Shown: one piece after another, positions 43,934 to 52,799 of the stretch | Numbering within the stretch: position 1 is the stretch's first letter | Layout of the letters: each line of letters opens with the position of its first letter | From: Corynebacterium lizhenjunii | GTDB taxonomy: Bacteria > Actinomycetota > Actinomycetes > Mycobacteriales > Mycobacteriaceae | NCBI RefSeq assembly: GCF_011038655.2 | Contig: NZ_CP064954.1 | Coordinates: forward strand, 2,356,001 to 2,420,000 | Length of the DNA: 64,000 nucleotides | Direction: 5' to 3' | Notes under the pieces: model-generated | What the model saw: only the letters and a program-made list of their open reading frames with translations | What the model was told of the DNA's origin: nothing | The model's database searches: none | Made by a program: the position numbers and the translations under genes

Positions 43934-44533
43934 ATGCCCGGTACCTATCTGCTGGTATGGGACGCCCCCAACATGGACATGGGGCTGGGATCCATCCTGG
44001 GCGGCAGGCCCACCGCCGCCCACCGGCCGCGCTTTGATGCCCTAGGCCGGTGGGTGGTCCACCAGGCGTTTGCGCGTGAGGCCACCCCGAATGCCACCGT
44101 ATTTACTAATGTCAGCCCCACCGGTGCAGAATCCATCCGCAGTTGGGTGGAGGCCATCCGCAACGTGGGCTTCGGAGTTTTTGCCAAGCCCAAGCTGACG
44201 GAAGATTCCGATGTGGACCCAGACATGCTGGACTACATCGAGTCCCACCGGGCGGATCTCACCGGCCTGACGGTGGCTAGCGCCGATGGGCAGAACTTCC
44301 AGGAACTCATCGAGGAGCTCATTGCGGAGTCCATCCCGGTTACCGTTCTGGGCTTTCGCGAGCACGCCTCCTGGGCGGTTAGCCACCCCGACATCGAGTT
44401 CGTAGACCTCGAAGACATCGAGGGCGTCTTCCGGGAGCCGCTGCCGCGTATTAGCCTGGATAACCTGCCTGAGGAAGGCGCGTGGCTGGCGCCGCTGCGC
44501 CCGCTGACCGCGCTAGTCGAGCAGCAGCGCTAG
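43934..44533 (+). CDS. NYN (LabA/PIN-like) domain protein
   Basis: A 199-residue protein with a NYN domain: LLVWDAPNMDMGLG at residues 6-19 carries the first acidic residue, and GLTVASADGQNFQELIEEL (about 112-130) the second, as in metal-dependent RNases of the PIN fold. The ATG follows the trmB stop by one base, so the two are coupled. A role in RNA processing is possible from linkage to a tRNA-modification gene; substrate unknown. Confidence 0.85.
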   Translation: MPGTYLLVWDAPNMDMGLGSILGGRPTAAHRPRFDALGRWVVHQAFAREATPNATVFTNVSPTGAESIRSWVEAIRNVGFGVFAKPKLTEDSDVDPDMLDYIESHRADLTGLTVASADGQNFQELIEELIAESIPVTVLGFREHASWAVSHPDIEFVDLEDIEGVFREPLPRISLDNLPEEGAWLAPLRPLTALVEQQR

Positions 44534-44627
44534 CTGGCACAGCTTCCTGGCTAGCACAGCAACTAAGCCAGCCCGGCGGCTTAAGCTGCCACCCCTTACC
44601 CTGCACATCAACCCGGAGGAGGCCCGC

Positions 44628-47024
44628 GTGTTTTTCAAGTGGGGAGAGTTTTCTTACCGCCACCGGCGGATAGTCCCGCTGATTGTCATAGGCGCTATTA
44701 CGGCGCTCTACATGCTCTTTGGCACCCAGCTCGATAGCCGCATGAGCCAGGAGGGTTGGGATGATCCGGCCTCGGCATCGACGGCTGCAGCAAAGATTGA
44801 GCTGGAGACCTTTGGCCGCGACAACAACGGCGACGTCATCATCTTGATCGAGGACCCCGACGCCAACTTCGACGCCGCAGCCTCCTACCTGGCGGCTCTG
44901 CGCGAGGAGCACCCGGAGCAGATTAACCACATCACCAGCTACTTCGATAAACGCAACCCCAACCTGATCAGCGACGACGGCCAGCTGGCGTTTGCGGCCA
45001 TCGGCCTGCGCGGGGATGCCGAACAAACCCTCAAGGACTACCGGGCCATCAAGGACTCGGTCTTTGACACGGACTTGCCCATTGAGGTCGGCGGCGCCAC
45101 CGCAGTGGCCGACGCCCTTGATGACGGCATGGCCGGAGACATCGCGCGCGCCGAAAAGGCGGCGTTGCCACTGGTGGGCCTGCTACTACTGGTGGTCTTT
45201 GGCTCCGTGGTGGCAGCATTCATGCCGCTAATTGTCGGCGGCCTGTCCATCCTGGGCTCCCTGGGTATCTTGTCCATCCTGGCGGGATTCTTACAGGTCA
45301 ATACCTTTGCCCAGGCAGTGGTGACCTTGCTGGGGCTGGGCTTGGCCATCGACTACGGCCTGTTTATGGTCTCGCGCTTCCGTGAGGAACTCGACGCCGG
45401 ACGCGACACCAAAACCGCGGTGGCCAACACCACCGCCACGGCAGGCCAAACAGTGGTGTTTTCTGCCGCCATGGTGGCCGTGGCCCTTTCCGGGTTGTTT
45501 ATCTTCCCGCAGGCCTTCTTGAAATCCGTGGCCTATGGCGCGATTTCCGCGGTGGGCCTGGCGGCATTGCTCTCCGTCACCGTACTGCCTGCGCTGTTTG
45601 GCATGCTGGGCACCAACATTGATAAATTCTCCGTCCGCCGCGCCTCCCGGCGGGCCCGCCGCGTGGAGGACACCTGGTGGTACCGCCTGCCCAAGTGGGC
45701 CATGCGCCGCGCCGGACTGGTCACCGCCGGCCTGTGTGCCCTGCTCATCGCACTGACCTTGCCGATGATCTCCATGAGCTTCGGCGGTATCAACGAGACC
45801 TACTTGCCACCCAACCACTCCACCCGCCAGGCCCAAGACCGCTTCAACGAAGAGTTTCCCGCCTTCCGCACCGAACCTGTCAAGCTCGTGGTCACCGGCG
45901 CCACCAACCCCCAATTGGTAGACGTCTACCTGCAGGTGCGCGACATCGAGGGCTTGACCCAGCCCATGTCCCCGTCCTCCCCCACCAAGGACGGCACCAC
46001 AGTGCTCTCCGCTGGCATCGCAGACCGCGCCGACTACACCCGCATTGTCCACGAACTCGAAGCCGTCACCGCCCCGGAGGGCGTGGACCTCTACGTCGGC
46101 GGCACCCCCGCCATGGAAGTCGAATCCCTCGACGCCCTCATTGAGAAGCTGCCCTGGATGGCGCTCTACATTGTCCTAGCCACCTTCGTGCTCATGGCGT
46201 TAGTCTTCGGTTCACTGGTGCTCCCGGCCAAGGCGATTATCATGACGCTGCTCACCGCCGGGGCCACCCTGGGTATCCTCACCGGCATGTTCGTAATGGG
46301 CTTTGGCGCCGACGCCCTCAACTTCACCCCCGGCCCGCTCATGTCCCCCGTGCTAGTGCTCATCATCGCCATCATCTACGGGCTTTCCACCGACTACGAG
46401 GTCTTCTTGGTCTCCCGCATGGTCGAGGCCCGCCGCAACGGCTACTCCACCGACGAGTCCATCGCCCGCGGCACCGCCCACACCGGCGGCATTATCACCG
46501 CCGCAGCCCTGATCATGATTGTCGTCGCCGGCGCCTTCGGCTTCTCCGACATCGTGATGATGAAGTACATCGCCTTCGGCATGATCTTCGCCCTCTTTTT
46601 GGATGCCACCATCGTGCGCATGTTGCTGGTCCCCGCCGTCATGCACCTACTGCGGGAGGACAACTGGTGGGCCCCGCGCCTGGTCCAGCGCGCCTATGAG
46701 CGCCTCGGTCACGGCTCTGCCACCCCCACAGCAGAGCCTGCCGATGCCCCGCCTGCCGATACCCCCTCCCCCGTCACCGTCGCAGCCCCCACCGCAACCC
46801 CTGCCGCAGAGGTAACTGCAGAGCTGTGGGATGCAGGGGCATCGGCAAGCTCTGCAAATGCGCCGTTACCGGCAGACGCGGACCCTGAGGGCGAATGGAC
46901 AGTTGCGGACACGGTCCCGCGCGCGGCCACCGAGGCCGCCCGCGGCGGGCGCACCACCACCAACGACTCAGACCTCATCCCCTTTAGCGAACTGCTCAAA
47001 CGCCTCGAAAACGACCAACGGTAG
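44628..47024 (+). CDS. cmpL1: MMPL/RND transporter, trehalose monomycolate exporter type
   Basis: A 798-residue RND protein with two repeats of one plus five helices. Periplasmic loops cover residues 35-180 and 395-510. The proton-relay region appears as DYGLFMVSRFREE (about 244) and STDYEVFLVSRMVEA (about 585). By order (trmB, NYN, this gene, YbhN-like, DUF3054, carboxylase, pks13) it matches C. glutamicum cmpL1 and mycobacterial mmpL3, which flip acetylated or free trehalose monomycolate. The C-terminal 100 residues are Ala/Thr/Pro-rich and contain three copies of the dispersed 10-mer, two in one orientation and one inverted. Start GTG has the strong site GGAGGAGG. Confidence 0.88.
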   Translation: MFFKWGEFSYRHRRIVPLIVIGAITALYMLFGTQLDSRMSQEGWDDPASASTAAAKIELETFGRDNNGDVIILIEDPDANFDAAASYLAALREEHPEQINHITSYFDKRNPNLISDDGQLAFAAIGLRGDAEQTLKDYRAIKDSVFDTDLPIEVGGATAVADALDDGMAGDIARAEKAALPLVGLLLLVVFGSVVAAFMPLIVGGLSILGSLGILSILAGFLQVNTFAQAVVTLLGLGLAIDYGLFMVSRFREELDAGRDTKTAVANTTATAGQTVVFSAAMVAVALSGLFIFPQAFLKSVAYGAISAVGLAALLSVTVLPALFGMLGTNIDKFSVRRASRRARRVEDTWWYRLPKWAMRRAGLVTAGLCALLIALTLPMISMSFGGINETYLPPNHSTRQAQDRFNEEFPAFRTEPVKLVVTGATNPQLVDVYLQVRDIEGLTQPMSPSSPTKDGTTVLSAGIADRADYTRIVHELEAVTAPEGVDLYVGGTPAMEVESLDALIEKLPWMALYIVLATFVLMALVFGSLVLPAKAIIMTLLTAGATLGILTGMFVMGFGADALNFTPGPLMSPVLVLIIAIIYGLSTDYEVFLVSRMVEARRNGYSTDESIARGTAHTGGIITAAALIMIVVAGAFGFSDIVMMKYIAFGMIFALFLDATIVRMLLVPAVMHLLREDNWWAPRLVQRAYERLGHGSATPTAEPADAPPADTPSPVTVAAPTATPAAEVTAELWDAGASASSANAPLPADADPEGEWTVADTVPRAATEAARGGRTTTNDSDLIPFSELLKRLENDQR

Positions 47025-47032
47025 GGGCCAGC

Positions 47033-48040
47033 GTGGAGAAAAGAAAGCTCCTATCCTGGTGCATCTCCCTGGGCATTCTGGCTGCCCTGGGCTGGTTTTT
47101 CCGCGAGGAGCTCGACTTCTTGCAAGAGGGCTTGCGGCGCCTGCGCCACGCTGAGCTGGGGCCAGTTCTGCTGGTAACCGTGTTTTCTTTCGGCGGAGTG
47201 GCCGCCATGAGCCAGGTGATGCGCCTGCTGCTCGCCGCCGGAGACAACCGCGTGCCGCTGCGCGAGACCTTCGCCATCTCCATGGCATCTAACGCCTGGT
47301 CCACTACCTTGCCGGCTGGTCCGGCGTTTGCGGCCGTGCTGACTTTCCAGGTTCAGCGGCGCTGGGGTGCTTCCGTCGCGCTGTGCAGCTACTTCCTGTT
47401 TATCTCCGCCCTGGTCTCTTCGATGTGGCTGGCGCTCATTGGCATTGCGGGGGTGTTCTTCCTCAAGGTAGACATGGCGCTGGGCTCCTTGTTGGCGACA
47501 GTGGCACTCATGATGGTGGCCATGGCGGTGATCTTTTGGATGACCGAACACCCGGCGGAGGTCTCCCGCTGGCTGGGGCGGCGCTCTTTCCGGGGTGCGC
47601 GGCGTCTAGCTGCAGAGATGCAGCACTTCCACGGCATTCACCTCAGCCGCTGGGCTTTTAGCCGCGTGGCCACCTGGTCGCTGCTCCACCGGCTTTTGGA
47701 CTTGCTGGCGCTGTGGGCTTCCGTATGGGCGGTCACCGGTCAGCCGCCGCTGTTCCACGCAGCGGAGAACCACACCACCATCGCCGGAGTGGCACTGGCT
47801 TACCTCACCGCTAAATTAGCTGGCTCCGCGCAAGTTACGCCTGCTGGCCTGGGCACTGTTGAGGCCGCCATTATCACCCCACTGGTGGCCACCGGGCTTA
47901 CCGCCGTGGATGCCACCTCCGCCGCGGTCATTTACCGCCTCATTTCCTTTGCCCTGGTGACTATCATTGGATGGATCATTTACTTCGCCCACTACGCCCG
48001 CCAGGGTTTGACTTACCAGGCCCTCAACCGAAAGGACTGA
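47033..48040 (+). CDS. YbhN/LPG-synthase-TM family membrane protein
   Basis: A 335-residue protein with about eight to nine helices, matching the lysylphosphatidylglycerol-synthase transmembrane (UPF0104, flippase-like) family; the pattern LPAGPAFAAVLTFQ and AGLGTVEAAIITPL are typical of that family (GxG-E). It follows the MmpL gene by eight bases and corresponds by position to the mycobacterial gene next to mmpL3. It may help move lipids or act as an accessory to mycolate export. The GTG start lacks a strong ribosome site but the previous gene is close. Confidence 0.83.
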   Translation: MEKRKLLSWCISLGILAALGWFFREELDFLQEGLRRLRHAELGPVLLVTVFSFGGVAAMSQVMRLLLAAGDNRVPLRETFAISMASNAWSTTLPAGPAFAAVLTFQVQRRWGASVALCSYFLFISALVSSMWLALIGIAGVFFLKVDMALGSLLATVALMMVAMAVIFWMTEHPAEVSRWLGRRSFRGARRLAAEMQHFHGIHLSRWAFSRVATWSLLHRLLDLLALWASVWAVTGQPPLFHAAENHTTIAGVALAYLTAKLAGSAQVTPAGLGTVEAAIITPLVATGLTAVDATSAAVIYRLISFALVTIIGWIIYFAHYARQGLTYQALNRKD

Positions 48041-48041
48041 C

Positions 48042-48470
48042 ATGCGTCCCGCCCCCTTATTCGACATCTGCGCCCTGATACTTTTTGCCCTCTTCGCCCG
48101 CGCCGCCCACCCGCCTTTTACCTTCTCCGGAGCCGTGGACGCCTTCTGGCCGTGGGCGGTGGGCGCGCTGGTGGGCTGGGGCATAGTCAGCGTCGTGCGT
48201 CCCAAGAATGATTATGGCGAAGGTGCCATTGTGTGGCCGTGTGCCATCGGCATTGGCATGCTGCTGTGGATTCTGGTCAACGGCCACCTCCCCCACTACA
48301 CATTCCTGCTGGTGGCCTCCATCATGAGCTTCCTGCTGATGTTCGGTTGGCGCGTTATCGCCATGCGTCGCAATGCACGCGGCGCGCGAAATGCGAGCAG
48401 CTCGCGAAATGCCGGCAGCGCCCGGCCCACGGATAACCCCCGCCCCACGCGTCGCCCGCGGCGTCAGTAA
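48042..48470 (+). CDS. DUF3054 membrane protein
   Basis: A 142-residue protein with four helices (residues 4-22, 36-54, 63-82, 88-108) and a basic Arg/Asn-rich tail with ARNAS repeats. DUF3054 is a small actinobacterial family of unknown function that often follows the YbhN-like gene in this cluster. The ATG follows the upstream stop by one base. Confidence 0.85.
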   Translation: MRPAPLFDICALILFALFARAAHPPFTFSGAVDAFWPWAVGALVGWGIVSVVRPKNDYGEGAIVWPCAIGIGMLLWILVNGHLPHYTFLLVASIMSFLLMFGWRVIAMRRNARGARNASSSRNAGSARPTDNPRPTRRPRRQ

Positions 48471-48522
48471 CTCCCGCCCCACGCGGCGCCCGCGTCGCTA
48501 AGACCCCCTACGATGGTGGCCA

Positions 48523-48601
48523 ACCGTGACCCATTTTCCGCGCAAACACGACTTCGCGGTATGGGTGGGGAGGGGCCTTCGCGCAGAAAACGCGTCACGG
48601 T
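48523..48601 (+). repeat. 21-bp inverted repeat pair, 37 bp apart
   Basis: The arms at 48523-48543 and 48581-48601 match at 18 of 21 positions (ACCGTGAC...TTTT.xGCGC). They could fold into one large hairpin or be the ends of a small mobile element. The pair sits at the junction between the conserved DUF3054 gene and the accessory alarmone-synthetase locus. Confidence 0.8.
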
Positions 48602-48654
48602 AGGGTTCTCGGCGGCCGACGTTGAGCCTCACGGGACTCGTGGGGCAGGTGGTC

Positions 48655-48855
48655 TTAGACAGCGGAGAAATACCGCGAATGCGACTGCCGCAGGTGGTCT
48701 TCACTCTCGCTGGCGATGGCCACGATCTCCAAGTCCGGGTTATCGTTAGTTCGATCCAGCTCCAAGCGCTTCAATGTCGCCTCGCGCAGCGAATCGAATT
48801 TTATAACATTCAAGCCACCTGACCTGCGATGATACTTAATGAGAAAAGCCGGCAT
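48655..48855 (-). CDS. 66-residue protein downstream of small alarmone synthetase, unrecognised
   Basis: A small acidic/basic mixed protein starting MPAFLIKYHRRSGGL. The site AAAGGATCGAAT precedes the ATG. It starts 13 bases after the synthetase stop, so both are one operon. Nothing in it suggests membrane or secretion signals. A larger frame in the same phase extends upstream but runs antisense-free through the synthetase gene and is not supported. It might be the antitoxin of a toxSAS pair or simply a co-transcribed regulator; both are inferences. Confidence 0.65.
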   Translation of the reverse strand: MPAFLIKYHRRSGGLNVIKFDSLREATLKRLELDRTNDNPDLEIVAIASESEDHLRQSHSRYFSAV

Positions 48856-48868
48856 TATTCGATCCTTT

Positions 48869-49687
48869 CTAGCGTTTAGCTGGCACTCGTTGCTGCTTAA
48901 GCTCAGCATGCAAGCCATCCAACACGCGATAGGCTTCTTCGGACAGCTTACACGGCTTCTCTCGGTACCAATGATTTTCGCCGCCCGCAAGGCCTTCCAC
49001 CTTGGCCACGAGCATTGAGGCCTTTTGAAGCGCCTGAACCATCTGGCCCGCGCCTGGAGGCATGTCCGCACCCTCATGGAGGTAGCGGATTTCCCGACCA
49101 TATAGATCAGCGGCTTCCTCGTAGAGGTTCGCCCATTTGGATTGCAGTGCCGTGCGGATTTGCAGTTCACTACGCCCGGCGGTCGAACGGATATGAAGAT
49201 GGATTGCCCGGTAGCCTGAATGGGGCGCATCACGAAAATCCTTGATGTCCACGCGCTTAGCGCCGAAAGCTTCAAGGTCTGCTTTGAAGGATTCGGCTAT
49301 TGCAGCCTGCTGAGACAAGGACAGATCGCAATCAAATCGAATTCCCGCAACATCGTGCACATTGAGCAGTGGAGTTCCACCCATCCGGCGAAGCTTTTCC
49401 AGCAACACACTTTTGGTCTTGACTCGGGCCGACAAACTGTATGCCCGCGTGTTAGGGCGGACGGATTGGTCCGCATTATCGGCGACATTAATGAGCAAGC
49501 TGGAAATGGTATGCCTGGCACCGCCTAGAAGAGCTTCAGCGTGAAGTGCATTGAAGGCCAAAAACTCTTCGATTGGCTCCGGATCATAATCGAGGCCATC
49601 ACGCCATTTGTCGGCCTCGCGGTTGACTCGACTCTTTGAAAACGGCGGCCCCTGGCGGAGAAATTCCTGCGCGTTTGCTAATTGCAT
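48869..49687 (-). CDS. RelA/SpoT-domain protein, candidate small alarmone synthetase (toxSAS-like)
   Basis: A 272-residue protein with only a synthetase domain. Motifs are ARVKTKSVLLEKL (about residues 85-97), DVAGIRFD (about 108-115), SGYRAIHLH (about 154-162) and ELQIRTALQSKW (about 170-181), which together bind ATP and the acceptor nucleotide. No hydrolase, TGS or ACT domains are present. The start at 49687 is chosen for the site GGGAGGTGCA just before it; an in-frame ATG at 49774 lacks one. It could make (p)ppGpp or, as toxic SAS enzymes do, pyrophosphorylate tRNA. The local insert is not part of the conserved order, suggesting acquisition. Confidence 0.85.
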   Translation of the reverse strand: MQLANAQEFLRQGPPFSKSRVNREADKWRDGLDYDPEPIEEFLAFNALHAEALLGGARHTISSLLINVADNADQSVRPNTRAYSLSARVKTKSVLLEKLRRMGGTPLLNVHDVAGIRFDCDLSLSQQAAIAESFKADLEAFGAKRVDIKDFRDAPHSGYRAIHLHIRSTAGRSELQIRTALQSKWANLYEEAADLYGREIRYLHEGADMPPGAGQMVQALQKASMLVAKVEGLAGGENHWYREKPCKLSEEAYRVLDGLHAELKQQRVPAKR

Positions 49688-49829
49688 TGCACCTCCCACA
49701 TCAGACTTGCGCCCAATATACCGGTGTTTGTGGAACCAGTAAGGTGCGCTGCGACCAAAGAGGAAACGGCCCACCCACGCTCCTTAAGCAGTTGCGTGAG
49801 TAGGCCGTTGCGCGGTCGCGCGACGGGGG

Positions 49830-49916
49830 TTAGCGGCCGAAGGAGCTCAACTGCGTGAGGAATACGTACAGGTAGTTGAGGATGTCGCCGGTGATGTCCA
49901 GAACGCTGCTCAGCAT
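49830..49916 (-). CDS. 28-residue hydrophobic peptide, PorA-like size class, unrecognised
   Basis: A reading frame of 28 codons, MLSSVLDITGDILNYLYVFL then TQLSSFGR, with a perfect ribosome site AAGGAGACTTTCCC before ATG. The peptide forms one amphipathic hydrophobic helix with Ser and Asp on one face, and has no signal peptide. Corynebacterial porins PorA and PorH are also tiny peptides without signal sequences, so this may be a related outer-membrane peptide; a type I toxin is another possibility. A TATATT -10-like box lies upstream (about 49952). Confidence 0.55.
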   Translation of the reverse strand: MLSSVLDITGDILNYLYVFLTQLSSFGR

Positions 49917-50042
49917 GGGAAAGTCTCCTTAAGTTGCTCTTGCTTACTCAAATATAATCGCGGGGGTTGCCCCAAACGTTACATGGGGTGTGTCCGCACC
50001 CGCTGCCCGGCATTAGGGCACAGGACCGGGGCGCAAACCTCA

Positions 50043-51587
50043 TTACATGGGGGCGATGGGGTGCTTCTTCGGCAGGTCGCGCACGTCCTTGCCCGCCAGC
50101 TGGCGTAGGGCTTGGCGCAGCGCCAGTCGGGACTCAGTGGGGTCAATCATGGCGTCCAAATAGCCGCGCTCGGCGGCGACGTAGGGGGCCGTCATGGTCT
50201 CATCATAGAAATCCATGAACATCTTCTTGGTCATCGCGCGCTGCTCCGGGGTCTCGGCGGCGGCCAGCTGCTTGCCGGCAATCATCACCACGGCGGCCGC
50301 GGAACCCATCACCGCAATCTGCGCGGTGGGCCACGCCAAGTTAATGTCACCAGTAAGGTTCTTGGAACCCATCACCGCATACGCGCCACCGTAGGCTTTG
50401 CGCACAATCAGCGTCACCTTAGGCACAGTGGCCTCCACCACGGCGAAGGCGAACTTGGCGCCACGGTGAATAAGGCCTGCCCGCTCCTGCTCCACGCCCG
50501 GCAAATAACCGGGAGTGTCCACCACGAAGACCAGCGGGATGTTATAAGCGTCGCAGATGCGGATAAACCGCGCGCCCTTATCGGCGGCATCGGCATCAAT
50601 GCACCCGGCGTTATGCATGGGGTTATTCGCCACAAAGCCCACGGTCTTTCCGTCAATGCGGCCAAAGGCAGTGATCATGTTCGGCGCAAAATTTTCCTGT
50701 AATTCGATGATGTCCTCATCATCGCCCAGCAGTGGCAGCAGCTCCGTCATGTCATAGCCGGCGTTGGTGTCATCGGGCATGAAGGTGGCCAGGGGGGCAT
50801 CGTCAAGCTCAGCGTCTGCCGGGGCCGGGAACTGCGGCGCCGGGTCAAAGCAGGTCAGCGGCAGATGGTCTAGCAGGTCGCGCACCAGGTCAAAGGCTTC
50901 GTCTTCCGATGCCACCACTGCCGAGACGTTGCCATTAAGCTCCTGCTGGCGCGCCGAACCCAGCTCCGCAGAAGTCACGTCCTCGCCAGTAACCTCGCGG
51001 ATGACGTTGGGGCCGGTGACGTACATTTCGGCCTCACCATCCACGGCAATAACAAAGTCCGTGGTAACCGGGGCGTAGACGGCACCACCGGCGGATTTGC
51101 CCATCATGATGGAAATTTGCGGGCTGCGCCCCGAGAGCGGCAGCTGGCGCCGGGCGATCTCCGAATACATGGCCAGGGAGGTCACCGCGTCCTGGATGCG
51201 CGCGCCGCCGGAGTCCTGAATACCGATAACCGGGCAGCCGATTTTAATGGCCATATCCATGACCTCAGTGACTTTCTGCCCAAAGGTCACACCCACGGAG
51301 CCACCATAGACCGTCTTGTCGTGCGCATAAATGCACACGGGACGCCCGGACACGCGGCCATATCCGGTAACCACACCGTCAGAGTAGATGGCGTCCGGGT
51401 CACCGGGCGTCTTGCCCAGGGCGCCGATCTCCACAAAGGAGCCCTCGTCTAGTAGGGCGTTGATCCGCTGACGCGGCGTGGATCGGCCGGCTTCATCACG
51501 GCGGGCGCGGGCGCGTTCACTGCCCGGGTCTTGGGCCTGTTCCAGGCGTGCGCGCAGATCTGCAAGCTTGTCAGCGGTGGTGCTCAC
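50043..51587 (-). CDS. accD3: acyl-CoA carboxylase beta (carboxyltransferase) subunit of the mycolate pathway
   Basis: A 514-residue carboxyltransferase with two crotonase-type halves; oxyanion-hole glycines are in the N-terminal GGAR and the C-terminal GGAYAVMGSKN segments. It transfers CO2 from biotin to a long acyl-CoA to supply the carboxylated chain for PKS13. The gene order accD-pks13-fadD32 is conserved in Corynebacterineae, where this subunit is called AccD3 (C. glutamicum) or AccD4 (mycobacteria). The GTG start overlaps the pks13 stop by one base, so translation is coupled and depends on reading pks13 to its end, which the frameshift would disturb. Confidence 0.88.
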   Translation of the reverse strand: MSTTADKLADLRARLEQAQDPGSERARARRDEAGRSTPRQRINALLDEGSFVEIGALGKTPGDPDAIYSDGVVTGYGRVSGRPVCIYAHDKTVYGGSVGVTFGQKVTEVMDMAIKIGCPVIGIQDSGGARIQDAVTSLAMYSEIARRQLPLSGRSPQISIMMGKSAGGAVYAPVTTDFVIAVDGEAEMYVTGPNVIREVTGEDVTSAELGSARQQELNGNVSAVVASEDEAFDLVRDLLDHLPLTCFDPAPQFPAPADAELDDAPLATFMPDDTNAGYDMTELLPLLGDDEDIIELQENFAPNMITAFGRIDGKTVGFVANNPMHNAGCIDADAADKGARFIRICDAYNIPLVFVVDTPGYLPGVEQERAGLIHRGAKFAFAVVEATVPKVTLIVRKAYGGAYAVMGSKNLTGDINLAWPTAQIAVMGSAAAVVMIAGKQLAAAETPEQRAMTKKMFMDFYDETMTAPYVAAERGYLDAMIDPTESRLALRQALRQLAGKDVRDLPKKHPIAPM

Positions 51588-52745
51588 TAGCGAATCTTCT
51601 CCTCGATCCAGTCATTGATGTACTTACCCACGGTACCGATGGCTGGCTCATCCGGGACAGCCAAGTGGTCGCCGCGCAGTTGCACAATTTCCAGATCTTC
51701 CACGATAACGCCCCAGCCGCCGTCGGGAGCAATCTCCGCATACGCAGGCTCTAGCTCAATCGCGCCGTCATGCATCCGCTCAGAGCGGAACAGCAGCACC
51801 GGCACGGACACCTCCGCCCAGCGGCGCATGTCCAGCTTGCCCAGGATCTGGTTGTCCACAAAGGATGCACGCTGGTGTTCCAGCACACCGGCGGACAGGC
51901 CGTGCTCTGAAGCATCGGTGGAAGCCAGGAATTCCGCCAGCATGGTCATCAGCGCGTCCTCGCCCAGGGTCTCCAGCATGTCATAAGGTGGCTCAAAGTC
52001 CAGCCCGTAGGTCTTCTTCGCAAAGGCGGCGTAGCGACCCCAGCGCGCCTTGGTCTCCTCCAGCGTATCCGGCGCCGGGTGTGCCGGCTGGGTGGTGTCC
52101 AACAGCGCAATGAAGGCCACCTCCGGCACGTCCTCACCGGCCTGTGCCAGCTTCTGCAGCTGGTAGGCCACCTCATAGGCCAGGGCACCGCCGAAGGACC
52201 AGCCGCCCAGGACTACCTTGCGTCCGCGTGCGTACTTGACGATGTCCCCTATGTAGGCCTGCGCACGCTCTTCCAGGGTTCCTTCGCGGCGCTCAACACC
52301 ATAGACGGCCACGTCCTGTGGCAGGCGGCGGGTCAGCGGCTGGTAGACCACGGTGGTCCCACCGGCCGGGTGGAACATGAACACCGCCGGACCATCAGCT
52401 TCCCGCAGGACGCGGATATTGCCCTCTACCTCGGTCTCCAGGCCGGAACGTACCAAGTCTGCGAGCGGCTCCAGGGTTTGGGCCTGAAGAACCTGCGCTG
52501 CGGTGACCTCAATGTTGGCGCGCTCGCTCAGGCGCTGCGCGATCTGCTGGGCAACCTCCTCGCTAATGGTTGGCAGCGCACTGGTCACGCCTGCGGCCGC
52601 CTGGCCAGTGAAGGTGGCCCAGGTGCCAAAGACCATGCGCTCTGAGGCATCGCGCGGGGCCACGCCTACGCCCTCCCCGGCAGCCGAGTCGGCAGCGGAG
52701 TCAGCGGTGTTGTCGGCAGTGGTGTCAACTGCGGAATCAGCGGTG

Positions 52746-52799
52746 GGTGCGGGGGCATCGGCAGACGGAGCAGGTGCGGGGGCATCGGCAGACGGAGCA
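52746..52799 (-). repeat. 27-bp tandem repeat in the linker before the thioesterase
   Basis: Units at 52746-52772 and 52773-52799 are identical and each contains GGCATCGGCA; a decayed third copy follows. They encode APSADAPAP repeats between the ACP and TE domains of Pks13. Confidence 0.92.

Noticed and set aside
48655..49275. Long form (206 residues) of the small gene after the alarmone synthetase
   Set aside because: The extra residues are read through the synthetase gene in another frame; the strong ribosome site lies just before the ATG at 48855.
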